Positions 46,203 through 58,779 are shown, counted from the stretch's first letter. The stretch is DNA of 64,000 bases from Paralvinella palmiformis (GCA_025642065.1 JAODUP010000115.1:877001-941000), one strand, 5' to 3'. The notes: generated by a model not told the origin, from the letters alone. Translations and numbers: made by a program.

Positions 46203-47382
46203 CGCCATATTAAAACACAGAGCGAACGACCATATTGTATTATACCATTATAGGCGGGCGATAATAGAGATATATCCGCCATGTGCTTATTAAATTACAA
46301 ACGACGTCACGTAAATTATACACTAGCGACATCTAGTGAGATGGCGAAAAGTGAAATCAATTGTAGATCGCCATATTGTTGCTGTGATCGTTGATCGTGA
46401 TATCGACGAAGCTTTCTTATCAATATAGAGACACATATAGTTAGCATTCATAATGGGAGCATTAGGCCATAGGGGGGGGGGTTGAGAGACCCCCCATCCG
46501 AAACCATGGGAGGGGGGGGGTCGAGGAGGTGGTAGATGAGGGTAGTAGATGGGGTGGGAACTTGTAATGTCTGTTGCTGTATATATTGTCGGCATCTATT
46601 AGTAACTACTGTTGATGCTATCATATTTTTGGTATTGTCATGTCTTGAAAATAGAATAATAATATGTTTAACAGGAAAAGTATATGACGAACAATTTAGA
46701 TCAGTGTATGTGTGTCTATGTGTGTGTGTGTGCGCGCGCGCGGGCGCGTGTGTGTGTGTGTTCTTCCTTCCGACTGGAGGATAACTTCGTTAACCAAAGT
46801 TACATCTTATATAACAAACCTTTCTGCTCACCAGAAACAATTCGATTTAAGAGAGTTTAAAGTTTGTTGTGTCGAATTATTGCAAATATCTTCGCCACGA
46901 CAGAGTATCTAAGTTTAGACCTCAGATATACAGAACGATTTATGAATATTGGTTAATATTTTAAAAATTAGATTTTATTTTAAACAATTCACACCTATCT
47001 TCGATGTCCTTGCTAACGTTCACAAACTGCTTGAAGCTTACCTGTTACCAAGTTGATGTACCTTGTATTGTCTACACATAAATCGTTTGCCAAAGGAGAC
47101 GTCTATCTTTTGGTTAACAATCATCAAACATCAAATATTCCCATATAAATCTGCGTCGGTTTACACAATATTCCGGTTTTGACAGGTTTCGGTGTAGACA
47201 GGTTACGCTGTATGGTGTACATACTGTAGAATATTATTTAAACTTGGTATCTACAGAAATCTGAGAACGAATATGAATACCTTTGAAATACCGGTATCCT
47301 CACGGTGGAAAATACGTGAATTTGTCGGGTAGTTTTAATAAACTGGCGCAGGCACAGTTTCTCATGCTTACTACGACACACA
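46201..47382. other. Spacer, no gene seen
   Basis: CACTAGCGACATCTAGTG (46321-46338) is an inverted repeat with a CTCF-variant core. G runs near 46470 and 46511; GT/GC tract 46714-46760. No exon recognised. Confidence 0.45.
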
Positions 47383-47385
47383 TGA

Positions 47386-47427
<42 letters not shown>
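47383..47427. repeat. (TA)n microsatellite
   Basis: About 22 TA units. Confidence 0.95.
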
Positions 47428-47429
<2 letters not shown>

Positions 47430-48013
47430 GTCCTTTCTGGTAGTCTGACGTCGATAATTTATGTATATTAGAGATTATTTAATTTTTATATGCCCTGATG
47501 GCTAGTTATAGGAACTCTCTTGAGATATGAGCATCGCATTACGACGCACACACACACACACACACACACACACGCATATACACTGTGATAGAGGATCTTA
47601 ACCTTCCCCCCCCCATACACACACATAACCTACAGCTAGCCCAACAAAGACTTAACCACAAATGTCAACAAGTTATACATATATTTGTTTAAGTTTTATT
47701 TACTCTACAGCAGGCTTAGTGACTATATCAAGTGTCGTTAAGGTGTCATCATTGTGTCAGTCAGTCAGTCAGTCAGTCAATCTGTTAGTTAGTCAGTCTG
47801 TTAGTTAGTCAGTCTGTTAGTTAGTCTGTTAGTCCGTCTGTCTACCTATCGCCCTGTCTTTTCTTTCGTCTGTCTGTCTGTCTGTCTGTCGTCATATTGG
47901 TAGAGTAAACCCATCCTTTGTTAGCTAATTGTAGACCTGACCCAGTATAAACACCTGCTGCTCTCCTGTCATGTTAGACTTCAACTAACTCACTATGTCT
48001 GGTCTCAGGTGGG

Positions 48014-48046
<33 letters not shown>

Positions 48047-48087
48047 TTGGTATGTACAAGACGCACGCCAACATACACACACGCGCG

Positions 48088-48145
<58 letters not shown>

Positions 48146-48401
48146 CTAACGTTAGATGGTGTAGTATCCGCCCCAGAACATCCTAATGCTCTCAATGTTT
48201 TGTCGACAAATAAACAAACAATATTTTCTGGTTCATTATCATTCTGACTAGATATATGATATAATATATGATGTGTTGATGGGAACTACTGTCCGTAGGC
48301 ATTATAAAATAATATCACCTATAGTGATATAATACCACCTACTGTGATATAATACCACAAACAGTTATATAGTATCATTTATAGCCACTCCCTACACCAA
48401 C
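47428..48401. other. Spacer with CA, CAGT, CTGT and GT/GC/CA tracts
   Basis: CA 47545-47573; CAGT 47757-47778 followed by TTAGTTAGTCAGTCTG words to 47840; CTGT 47870-47890; CT 48014-48029, GT 48030-48046, CG 48081-48094, CA 48095-48141. TATAGTGATATAATACCAC words at 48300-48375 look like the decayed left edge of the next array. Confidence 0.55.
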
Positions 48402-48977
48402 AGTCAAACAATATCAAGTACAATTAAACAATATCACCTAAAGTCAAACAATATCATCAACAGTCAAACAATATCACCTAAAGTCAAACAATATCACTTA
48501 AAGTCAAACAATATCATCAACAGTCAAACAATATCACCTAAAGTCAAACAATATCACCTAAAGTCAAACAATATCATCAACAGTCAAACAATATCACCTA
48601 AAGTCAAACAATATCATCAACAGTCAAACAATATCACCTAAAGTCAAACAATATCACCTAAAGTCAAACAATATCAAGTACAATTCAAAAATATCACCTA
48701 AAGTCAAACAATATATCAACAGTCAAATAATATCACCTAAAGTCAAACAATATCACCTAAAGTCAAACAATATCATCAACAGTCAAACAATATCACCTAA
48801 AGTCAAACAATATCACCTAAAATCAAACAATATTATCAACAGTCAAACAATATCACCTAAAGTCAAACAATATCATCTAAAGTCAAACAATATTATCAAC
48901 AGTCAAACAATATCACCTAAAGTCAAACAATATCACCTAAAGTCAAACAATATCACCTAAAGTCAAACAATATCAAC
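48402..48977. repeat. 20-bp satellite, 28 units, AAB trimer order
   Basis: Twenty-eight 20-bp units (one is 19 bp) plus a partial. All share AGTCAAACAATATC; they differ in the end: A = CACCTAA, B = CATCAAC, C = CAAGTAC. Order: C A B A A B A A B A B A A, then C A B A A B A A B A A B A A A. C is followed by AATT both times, so the second block is a duplicate of the first 13 units (48402 and 48662). The dominant period is 60 bp (AAB). Confidence 0.95.
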
Positions 48978-49036
48978 TTAATCAACTTAACGTTTCCTAT
49001 CAAGAAATATATTTTCGACTTATGTAAGCTTGTCTT

Positions 49037-49070
<34 letters not shown>

Positions 49071-49388
49071 TCTCCCCCCCCCCCTCCTCATTCTCCTCTT
49101 CTGGCCTCTGTCGTATTATTTATATAGATAGTCAGACGTCAGCCATGTTTAGTGAGAGATTTGACTTGTTTTAGTTAACTGATAAAGGTACTCAAACTGT
49201 ACTCAAGTCCATTAAAGTACGTCTGATCGTGTCAAACACTCATCGATGTGAGTACTTCAGACTGACCACATTCGGCGTCTGAGTAGCGTCTGAGTAGGGG
49301 ATGAGTAGGGGATGAGTAGGTTGATTGTTTTTACTAGAGATATTAGTGTGTTTATGGAATGATAACGTGCCTCTTGTTACTGCGCGGT
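48978..49388. other. Spacer with CAT triplets and 11-bp repeats
   Basis: CAT triplets 49039-49070; C run 49074-49084; GATGAGTAGGG-type 11-bp units about four times at 49277-49322. No gene. Confidence 0.5.
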
Positions 49389-49553
49389 AATCATCATCAT
49401 CATCATCATCATCATAATCATCATCATCATCATTTTCCTTACCATCATCATCTTCATTATAATCATCATCTTCTTCATTAACACTACTACTGCTACTATT
49501 ACTGTTACTACTACTACTACTACTACTACTACAACAATTACTACTACTGTTAC

Positions 49554-49610
<57 letters not shown>

Positions 49611-49636
49611 TACTACTACTACTACTACTACTACCA
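49389..49636. repeat. CAT/ACT/ATT triplet region
   Basis: Blocks of CAT, ACT and about 16 perfect ATT units (49555-49605), then ACT again. Poly-Asn/Ser/Asp frames are artefacts. Confidence 0.95.
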
Positions 49637-50121
49637 TTACTACACATATCTGTCTTAACTGTAAAACATGTCTTAATCACCCCACCACCCTCACAAATTC
49701 TTCGGTAACGGGAACATAATCAATCTTAGCCGACCACCTCTCTATAACCAATCAGATAATAATACTCTTTTAGAGGTATTCTCTCAAGTTAATTAACACC
49801 AATTTCATTTAATTAATTCATTTTTTTTACCTTGAAGCTTCTACATAGCGGTTGTTTATTTTTTTTAGGGGAAGTTGGATCTGTTTCTGTGGGAGGGGGG
49901 GGGGGCGGAAGCCGGGCGATCCGGGGTGAGGGAAGAGACGATGGCTATAATTGGCAGACAAGTTCAACTCAACGTTGATTTCCTAATAAATAAATAAATA
50001 AAATCTGTTAATGTCCCGTGGACTGTCTCTTAAAATAAGACAAACCGAGCTGTTGATGAAAAACACAAACTTTCTGTAATAATTATATTAGTAGAGGTCA
50101 ATAGGATGAAGCTTTCTTTTG
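49637..50121. other. Spacer, no gene seen
   Basis: T-rich and G-run (49896-49905) patches. No exon recognised. Confidence 0.4.
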
Positions 50122-50185
50122 ATGGCTCATCAACAGGGTGGGTGTGGCTATAAAGTGAGAGGTTCTCTGTTCGAATTAACCCACT
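50122..50185 (+). mobile_element. tRNA-derived SINE relic
   Basis: A-box-like TGGCTCATCAA, then about 40 bases later a B-box-like CTGTTCGAATT. Weakly preserved. Confidence 0.4.
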
Positions 50186-50407
50186 AGTCGTTGGTGTTAT
50201 ATCAACCTGGTTCAATCTGCTATAAATGTGTGGCTGATGTTGAACGGGGATAGATTATTGGTGTGGCTCGTGTGGCTCTCATTGGCAGTGAAAATGTAGG
50301 CTTTTCGGGGGGGGGGAGGGGTCGACTGTCTCTCAACTGGACCATTTCGATGACCGCATGGAAGAGGTCAGAGTGCAAAAAGGGGCAAAGTCCTTAGTCA
50401 AGATGAT

Positions 50408-50580
50408 GGTGTCTCTCCATGGTGTAACCGGTAGCATAGTTCAAATCTCGGCGTGGGTATGTCTGAAGGATGTTTCATCTTTCACTTCGTCTCATTACCT
50501 TTAGAGGACACTCGGTCCATTTATCATACTCTATGTACAAAATGACGGTAAAACATCAAACATCCATCCATCCTTAGATA
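50408..50580 (+). mobile_element. tRNA-derived SINE, family A
   Basis: Head with GTAACCGGTAGC and B-box-like AGTTCAAATCTC, link CGGCGTGGGTATGTCTGAA, core GGATGTTTCATCT, then a shared tail (CTTCGTCTCATTACC, ACTCGGTCCATTTA) also present at 52836-53020 and, reversed, at 61886-62070. Confidence 0.75.
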
Positions 50581-50814
50581 AAGAAGTTAAGTCCTTAGAG
50601 ATCCTGCATGCCGTTTAATTTTTGGCAGTCGCTAACATCTTACAGTCGGACCTCTATTAGCCAGACTGCTATAGAACCCGTTTGGTAGCCGGTTGTTTGA
50701 GAGGTCAGATGAGGGCTTTTCTCACTCTACTTATTTGAAGTAATATATTTTTTTAAATTCCTGTTAAACAAACAAACAATTATTAACTGTAAGAATGATC
50801 CGATATTTTGTTTA
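50581..50814. other. Spacer, no gene seen
   Basis: Unique sequence without recognised features. Confidence 0.4.
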
Positions 50815-50925
50815 GCTTTGGCGCTGGTGTCAACTGGAATATATAGCCGAGATACCTTGGGTGAATAATTAGGCCCAAGATCACCATTGACGGATGAAGC
50901 ATCCCACAAAAACACTGTTTATGCT
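50815..50925 (-). mobile_element. SINE core-motif fragment
   Basis: The minus strand reads GTGGGATGCTTCATCCGTC, the family core with flanks that resemble 5560-5625. No clear promoter boxes. Confidence 0.5.
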
Positions 50926-51414
50926 AGTATTCGATCTTCCTACTTGCTGCTCCGCCGAATGTACCAGGAGAGCTAATCAATAATCTGGTTATAATATTAT
51001 AATATATAATTTCAGACTAAAGTCAATATTTCCGTTCGTCCTAAATACCACAACCACACACGCTGATTCAACTTCCCGCCCCCCCCCTCCCCCGTGATAG
51101 ATAATTCATTGAATGACTGAAATAATATCACGGTATAATAGGGTGGATGGAGGGGTTGTAAATTTGTTACGTATATGTTGTTGCTCCGAGTAACTACTTC
51201 AAAACGATCCACGACCGATCCCGGATGAACCTCCGCAATCCGGCCAACCGTGTGTGTTATTTATCGTGACCGGATTACACAGGTCGTGGATCAAAATCGT
51301 AAATAAAGCTTCTAGATAATTCATCAAAGAGCTGAATCCAAGGGTGAGACTTTTCAGGCAGAGATGTGTAATTTTTCATCAGTTGCGTCTGTCAGTCTGG
51401 TCATCAGGCTCTGT
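50926..51414. other. Spacer, no gene seen
   Basis: C-rich patch 51078-51093; otherwise unique. Confidence 0.4.
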
Positions 51415-51598
<184 letters not shown>

Positions 51599-51697
51599 TT
51601 TAGTTTCCCTGCCAATCAGTCACCTTATCAGATCATTTCTTACCTACATGTATATTCCTATATATTCTTACCTACATGTGCTGTATACGCTGCTCTC

Positions 51698-51797
51698 CTG
51701 CCACCACACACACACGCGCGCATACACACACATACACGCCCGCGCACGCACACACACACAGAGACACACACACATACACACACACACACACACACAC
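51698..51797. repeat. (CA)n with CG/GA interruptions
   Basis: CA blocks separated by GCGC, CGCCCGCG and GAGA. Confidence 0.9.
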
Positions 51798-51904
51798 TTA
51801 TATATAGAGATATAGTTATATCAACAAACATATATAACGAAATGTCAACATTATATCAATACATTTAGACCAACATATATCTTAGATTGGTAACATTATG
51901 TCAT

Positions 51905-52380
51905 GGCGGGGAGGGAGGGGGGGGGGCTCTTGTTTATTCACCAAACAACCAAGATTAGCTCTAACAAACAGACAGAAAAACAACGTCAAAATAACCAAAA
52001 ACAACAACAAACAAACACAATACTAACACAGCAAATAATATCCGACATAAAATGTCACAAAACGGCTACAAACATTAGAAACGATCACAAACATAATCTC
52101 AAGATGAGCCATGCACAGCTAGAAAAATCACAATAACAGTCACAGAACAGTCACGAACAGTCACCAATAGTCACAGAACAGACACGAACAGTCACAAACA
52201 ACTAAACAAAGATACCTACGACCAGAAAACGCAGTCACAATAATGGTAACAAGTAACCCTAAAAAAAACACGTATCAGTTTGAGTCACAACACAAGTTGA
52301 CTGACTCAAAATCAGTCACAAACAGCCACAAAAATAGCCACAAAAATAGCCACAAACAAACAAAAAAAAAAAAAAAACAA
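51905..52380. repeat. Diverged AACAGTCAC/AACAAAC-rich array
   Basis: Irregular 9-13-bp words: CAAACA-types at left, CAGTCACGAACAGTCAC at 52135-52200, CACAAAAATAGC at 52321-52350, ending in an A run (52361-52377). Confidence 0.7.
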
Positions 52381-52835
52381 ATAAACATTATATTTTCATG
52401 TCTTATCTACAATATTTATATTATTTCCAGTATAAGAAGATAACTATATTACATACGATCAGTAGCCCATTATACAGGATATTAGCTAAATCTAATGGCA
52501 TTTCCCATTAGCACAGAGAGTTATACATTATTTACACTGTCCCATCATAGACCTTCCCCCCCCCCTCCCTCCCAACTGGGTCGGCTCATCTATCCAATAA
52601 ACTGGCATCTCCCTGTCGTGTGCCATATGCCAACAACCGTGTGTCATATGGCAAGCGTTGGCTGCCATGCATGGGAATCACTTGGGTGCCATGTGCCATA
52701 TCAGTCATACTTAATGTTTTCCTTACTCAGTGAAAAATAAGTTTAAGCTTAATCTTTCTACTATACGGTGGTATACAATGCCATGATCTATACCATATCG
52801 ATGGTATGTAATGTTGTACCATGTCTTAAGCGCAG
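52381..52835. other. Spacer with TGCCATATG words
   Basis: TGCCATATG/GTGCCATGTG words at 52620-52700 and again at 53230-53340 suggest an old array split by the SINE between them. C run 52556-52566. Confidence 0.45.
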
Positions 52836-53020
52836 CGGGGCGCCTATGTGGTCTAGTCGGTAGCGCGTTTGCCCACAGATCACTACCATCTGAGTTAGAA
52901 TCTCGGCTTGGGGATATCTGAAGGGTGTTTCATCCTTGACTTCGCTTCATATTACCGTTGGATGTCGCTCGGCCCATTTACCCTACCATGTGCAGAAAAG
53001 TGGCCGCAAAACATCAATTA
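52836..53020 (+). mobile_element. tRNA-derived SINE, family A, best full copy
   Basis: Head GGCGCCTATGTGGTCTAGTC with A box TGGTCTAGTCGG, B box GAGTTAGAATCTC, link CGGCTTGGGGATATCTGAA, core GGGTGTTTCATCC, tail CTTCGCTTCATATTACC and GCTCGGCCCATTTACC. Colinear with 50408-50580. In translation both family A tails give a shared SEGCFI segment, which is incidental. Confidence 0.8.
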
Positions 53021-53794
53021 TCACAATCATGTCTTCTGCGCAGCAACATACGTGCCATGTCTAATACACTGTGGTATGTACAGCCATAAATTACGTCTAA
53101 CAATATGCTCAATAAAGTGCAATAGCTATATTATTCGACAGTGCGATACTATAACAAGAGCTGTCTACTAGAAGGTGATATAGTAACGTCATGTGGCAGG
53201 TACCCTGTCTATTAGACACACGTATTAGCGTGCCATGTGTCTGATATGGTGGTTTGCCGCCTTGTCTTCCAGATTCAACCGTTTTATGGCATCTACCACG
53301 TACCATTTACGGTATGTCACATGTCATGTACCACTTGCTATGCCCTTCTATTGTCTTGTCGGGTGCCCCGTAGGAGGTCACCTTAACCCAACCGCTTGCC
53401 TTTTACCTACCTCGCCCCACCAATAGTTTCACCATTTGTAGATGTCCCAGGTGTCTTCGGCTACATTATCCTAATATAATTGTCTCTCTCTCTGTTTGGT
53501 GATAAAAGTCTGGAGCAGGGATAACACACGTAACAATATTTATCTGTTTTGTTCTTCTGGATCCTCATCGGACACCCTGCGTGTCCGGATCAAAGGTTTC
53601 CGACGGTAGATGGTCGACTGGTGAAGTATCTGGGCGACCCATCTCGGACGTAAAGTGATCAATTATTGAAATTACGTAAGTGTCTCTGAGCTGTTGTGGC
53701 GAGGTGACGGATGATACCAAACAGCTGAAGATGTGTCATCAATTTTGCCTTTTTCGTGTCTCCGAGGGAGTAGCCTGTGTCATTTAGATGTCGG
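53021..53794. other. Spacer, no gene seen
   Basis: TGCCATGTG-type words to about 53345; otherwise unique. Confidence 0.4.
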
Positions 53795-53900
53795 CTGAAA
53801 TGGGTGGCTACTGACTGAAGTCAGCTGAAATGTGACGACGTTGGCTGAAGCTAATTGAAAGTCGATTAGAATTGGCTGAAGTCAAGCGAATTTTGCTCAA
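53795..53900. repeat. Diverged GGCTGAAGT array
   Basis: Six or so words such as CGGCTGAAATG, AGCTGAAATG and TTGGCTGAAG at about 20-bp spacing. Confidence 0.6.
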
Positions 53901-54021
53901 ATTAGCAAGAAAAGTCGCCACTCTGAAGAAACGTCCAGAGTTAGAATTCACGGTTGGAGTCTCTCTGTGCCTTATTATACACAGCTAAAACACACACACG
54001 CACGCACACACACGCATACAC

Positions 54022-54057
<36 letters not shown>

Positions 54058-54530
54058 ATACATATATCCATGTACCCATCCTGCACAAGTTCAAACAATA
54101 ACAACATAGTTATGATGTTTAATATTTTATTTTGCTCTGAACCAACACGACTGCGTGACAACTGTGACAGCGATATAACAGCCGTAACAGCCGTGACAAT
54201 GTGTGTAACAGCCGTGACAATATTGTGAAGTATGCGTCACAGAATATCATGAAAAACAATAATAATAATAATAATAATAAAAACAACAGGAGTTTAAGTA
54301 CGAACACCCCGAAACACACTCACTCGCCAGATACAGAACAACAATTCTATGACGTCATAACATGGCCTCCATTTAACTCAAACATTGTATGATCTATTCG
54401 TCTGAACAATCAATCAATCGATCGATCAATCAATATATCAATCACCTGTATCTATAATATAATGCCATTATAGTATTAACTAACCAGGATAACTCAGGAG
54501 CACAATGAAATGATCACATGAGCTGATCAG
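53901..54530. other. Spacer with CA/GA and AAT tracts
   Basis: CA/CG 53990-54020, GA 54024-54055, AAT 54259-54281; GTAACAGCCGTGACA words repeat at 54175-54230; TGACGTCA 54350-54357. No gene. Confidence 0.5.
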
Positions 54531-54545
54531 ACGCTAGGTGGCGCT
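54531..54545 (+). promoter_or_regulatory. Strong CTCF consensus match
   Basis: ACGCTAGGTGGCGCT matches the CTCF core and shares CGCTAGGTGGCGC with the site at 18124. TCACGTGA lies 47 bp to the right (54592-54599). Confidence 0.4.
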
Positions 54546-54857
54546 TTGGTCTGCCGTTTTATGGTGGCTGAGGTCAGGAGGAGAACGTCCGTCACGTGAC
54601 AGCCGATGGCACGAAGGTTCATTAGCATGAAAGTTCGCCAAATCGAAGTCCATGGCACGAACGTTGATGGCACTGAAGTATGCCAGCTGAATGTGTCATG
54701 GCATAGAAGTCAGTGACGTAAAAGTTGGTGGCATGAACATCCGAATAAAGTAATGAATTTTATTCAAGCGACAGAAGGTATTTAGATCATGAACTTTGGC
54801 GAGGTGGAACAGGGGAGAAGGGGGTATATTTCTGGCAAGATTGTCTTCAATGAACAA

Positions 54858-54889
<32 letters not shown>

Positions 54890-54968
54890 ACACATAAGAG
54901 AGATAAGATGTTAAATCAATAAAAATTATGTTCCAACTGAGAAATTATCAAATTTGTAGAATTCTTAT

Positions 54969-55001
<33 letters not shown>

Positions 55002-56377
55002 GTCGTCGTTTGTCATCATTAGTAATGTCTTTTTATTGTTACCACCAAACGGCCCAATAACAATCGTCCCCAGATATTAACATCCCGTCCGAGAGTGTCA
55101 CACAGTAGACTAGAGATTAAGGTTGTTGATGACTGGTAATCAGACAACTCAATACACTCACTAAATGTTCTATTTACTCGCCTATTCGGCCGCGCACATG
55201 TCAGTCAACAAAAACTGATGACGAATTCGGTAATTTTCGCCACCATTTTCTACTCCTGTGGGGGAAGTGGTCTCACAATATGAACGCTCTTTCTCTCTCA
55301 CTGACTGACTGACTGACTGACCAATTGGTCACGCTAAGAACACAAACCATCAACCAATCGTTAATCTTTGTCAAACAATCTGGATATTCTACTCGATCGA
55401 AATAGACCCACCGCCCCCCCCCCCGCATGTCACTTATAGTTGGTGAGGATAATTTTTGCTTTTCCGATTCAGAATCGGCGAGGACTCTGTCTCCGGTTCG
55501 CGATGTGACCATCCGGAACTAGATCCAGACGAGTCTCGTGTCCGTGACGTCAGACATCCGTGCGTCACGGCTGTATCAACGCCAGTAGCCGGAGAAGACG
55601 GGAGTGGTGCTAGGAGGAAGAGTGAGAGCCAGAAAGAGATCCAGAGATCAGCAGATAAGAATCTGTCAGAGTGACAAATGTAGACGATTTTTTGCCTGAA
55701 ACGCTATTTGGCTAAAACAGAAACACGCTCCACTCTGGATCTGTTATTTGGTTATGGAACATTTTCGTGTCAAGGTCGAAGTCTGCAGAGAGAGGGAGAG
55801 AGAGAGAGAGGTTTGAGCCAAAAGTAGCTTCTCTCTCGGCTCTAAAACTAACATTTCTCCTCCTGTTAGGAATATTTCGGTTTAGTAAAGTCCGCTCTAA
55901 AGTACAATATTTACTTTCTCACGTCAAACATTTGTCAGCCAGAGAGTATCCAGAATAGAGCCTCCCTCACTCACCTCAGATGCCGGAGGGACTCGACTGG
56001 TCAGTATCCGGACCAAACAGACTCCTTGCGAAGTCGATAGGGCGCCGTACTACGGAATGCTAGACCGTGTGATCGAATCCCAGCGTTACCCGTATCCGTG
56101 AGATTATGATCTTTGATAAGACTTCGTAAACAAACTAACTAACTGGACATCCAGTCAGTCAAACACTGAGTAAGGTGATCCAGACGACTAACACAGCTAA
56201 CCTCAAGAAGCCGTCAACTACCAATCAGAACTAGGACAAAGGTGTCCTTGATCTTAATGTAACCATCGCTGATCCATGATAAGGAGCACGGATCACATCC
56301 AGGGATCTATTGAGCTCCGGACGACCTCCACTTGACGGAGTTTTATTGTAATTCACGATGTTCACATAACGACCCCA
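54546..56377. other. Spacer, no gene seen
   Basis: 54600-54745 has decayed AAAGTTGGTGGCATGAA words. CAA/CAG 54855-54893; CAT/CGT 54970-55010; GACT 55298-55320; C run 55414-55424; TGACGTCA 55545-55552; a possible SINE B box TGATCGAATCC at 56070-56080. No exon recognised. Confidence 0.45.
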
Positions 56378-56404
56378 ATATGGATAGATAGATAGATAGA
56401 TAGA

Positions 56405-56438
<34 letters not shown>

Positions 56439-56496
56439 TGTTGTAACATCAATATGGACATCACAGAGAGAGAGAGAGCGAGAGAGAGCGAGAGAT
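56378..56496. repeat. (GATA)n(GT)n and (GA)n tracts
   Basis: Seven GATA units, about 15 GT units, unique spacer, GA with CG interruptions. A second GA tract is at 56681-56709. Confidence 0.95.
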
Positions 56497-56676
56497 AGAC
56501 CTTTTGAAGTCACGGAGGAGGACACTGGGACAATAAGCCGACCCCCCGACACAAATCAATAGCTAATCGTTAGAATAATTCCACCATTTGACCGGTTTTT
56601 ACCTGCTCCAGGTCGATCGGCGCCATTTTTATCTTCCTCTAATTCTCACCGGAAGTCGGCCCTCATCACGTGACCA

Positions 56677-56707
<31 letters not shown>

Positions 56708-57140
56708 AGAGAGAAGCCTGATCGTTGGCGTGCTTGCGTGTACTTGCCCGGTTGGTCTCTAACACGGGTGGCGGGTAGACGGGCTAGTTTGTGTGGGGGT
56801 GGATTTTTAGGTGGGGCTACGCTCCCCACATTAACGAGCCCTATCATCGATAGGATAATAACGGCCGATTCTCTCCCTCTTATCAATCCTACCAACAAAT
56901 CGCTCAAATATCGCTCACTTCCAACACGCCATTGTTAGTAATTGATTTTAGACAGCCGGGCGTTGATAATCCGGGACAACCGCTGCCATCACCCCCCCCC
57001 TCCCCCCATCATCCAGGTTCCTCTACCTCACCAACCACCCGACCCTCCCCTCTCACATAGTGTCCGAAAAACTACAAAATATTGATACATTATGAGGGAT
57101 TATCTGAAGAATAAACATTAAGAATAACATGGGAGACGAT
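56497..57140. other. Spacer, no gene seen
   Basis: ACCGGAAGT (56648-56656) and TCACGTGA (56666-56673) lie within 26 bp; C run 56991-57006. No exon recognised. Confidence 0.45.
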
Positions 57141-57175
57141 AATAATAATAATAATAAATTATTATTATTATTATT
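57141..57175. repeat. Perfect AAT/ATT inverted repeat
   Basis: A 17-base arm of AAT triplets meets its exact reverse complement (ATT triplets) with a single-base centre. It could extrude as a cruciform or hairpin. Confidence 0.95.
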
Positions 57176-57404
57176 AAAACATTACGCAATTGTCCAACTT
57201 GAAATAGCGTAATAATTATTGACACCCCATTAAACTATCTATCTACTATTGTTAATTAATTACATTGTTGCTAGGATTGTTGTTGTTATTGTTGCTGCTG
57301 TTGTTACGCTTGTTGTTGTTGTTGTTATCAGCTTATAGCAGGTAAGGCAGAGAACATGCGGGTAAATGCAGTTAATAAAATTCGTACACATAAATATAAA
57401 ATTA
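57176..57404. other. Spacer with GTT triplets
   Basis: GTT/GCT triplets 57284-57330; otherwise unique. Confidence 0.5.
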
Positions 57405-57419
57405 CCACCAGAGGGCGAC
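57405..57419 (+). promoter_or_regulatory. Strong CTCF consensus match
   Basis: CCACCAGAGGGCGAC fits the vertebrate-type CTCF core CCACNAGRGGGCRSY except for the last base class. It is the most canonical of the candidates here. Confidence 0.45.
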
Positions 57420-57841
57420 ACCATCAACGAACAAACTTATATAACCGACAGTGTTATGACGTGGAATCAACGTTATTATAACTTATAACCTGATCAGTAT
57501 ATGGTACATGACAGGCAGACACACACACAGACAGACAGACAGACAGTGAACAGCTGACTGACTGACTGACTCACTCACTCACACACTAAGTCGCTCGCTC
57601 ACCATCCATACAAACCATGCACACACCTAACTGGCATGCACACACTGGTGTACTACTCAGTATTATACTGTGCGCAATAAATTTACAATATTTATCATAC
57701 ACGATTATCATACAAGTTAATTAATATTCATACAATTTATAATACAATAACAATAGAACGAACACGTGACCAGCGCTCCGCCATACACACTAACATCTAT
57801 CCATGATGATGATGATGATGATGATAATGATTGCTACAGTG

Positions 57842-57872
<31 letters not shown>

Positions 57873-58005
57873 CGACGACGACGACAACGACGACGCATAG
57901 CACTAAATACGGTATCACTTGACCTTCATTCGTCCTTCCATCAGCTTTATCACAATGTTTCACATCGATTTACGTAAAACTTTCTAATAACCAAGCACGC
58001 ATACC
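57420..58005. other. Spacer with GACA/GACT and GAT/GAC triplets
   Basis: CA/GACA 57517-57546, GACT/CACT 57555-57582, GAT 57803-57828 and 57844-57871 then GAC 57872-57893. No gene. Confidence 0.5.
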
Positions 58006-58061
58006 GCGCACAACAACATCCGCACAACAACATCCGCATAACAACAGTCGCACAACAACAC
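58006..58061. repeat. 14-bp minisatellite, four units
   Basis: Four 14-bp units of consensus CCGCACAACAACAT in exact register. Confidence 0.9.
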
Positions 58062-58379
58062 CCACAAAAAATATATATATATAGACACGTATATAATATA
58101 TACATATAAATCAGTGAAGCGTTGCACCATTTGAAATCGGCACCAAACCTTTCTAATTTGCTACGAACAAGTCGACACTAAAATTGTCAACCGACTGGCC
58201 ACTTCCGGTAGACAGGTACGAATTAACCGGCGGCTTAATTGATTGTTAAAATCGATTCGAATAAACCGATAGCAGGCGGATAGGGGATTTGGCGGCGATA
58301 TAGCTTTGTTTATATTGTTCGTCGTCTTTACGTCGAATTGGATGGCAAATGAGACAGCAACGCGGACAAATACAGAGAG

Positions 58380-58417
58380 AGATACAGGTGAGATACAGGT
58401 GAGATACAGGTGAGATA
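58380..58417. repeat. 11-bp minisatellite (GAGATACAGGT)
   Basis: Three exact units with a partial fourth. Confidence 0.9.
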
Positions 58418-58779
58418 TATCGATGTGAATGGTTCTGACCTTTTCACATCATCATCGTATTGTTATTGATGGAGACTACGGACAGGTTCATTGTGGAGAC
58501 TCGGGAGACTGTGGGCGGCCTGGAGGGGGGCGGATCTTCTTGAGGCCAACCCCATTGTAACATAAACGATCCACGAATTATTTCGCCGACGAAGTGTCAC
58601 ATGACAGTTTAAATCTAAGAACATGATTATGTTATCTTCTCCCTGAAATGATGAGTCTGTGATGATGTTGATGAGACTGATGATGATGGTGGTGGTGATG
58701 GTAATGATTGGGGGGGGGTCTCCTTGACGCGATGTACGGCGTCCTTAGCTACGGATATCAACCGACCGAGTCCGGAAGT
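58418..58779. other. Spacer, no confident gene
   Basis: G run 58710-58718. The 123-codon minus frame over 58627-58998 is discussed as a finding and not called. Confidence 0.4.

Noticed and set aside
48402..48977. CRISPR-like regular repeats
   Set aside because: Units are directly tandem 20-mers with no unique spacers, in a eukaryotic intergenic setting with no cas genes.
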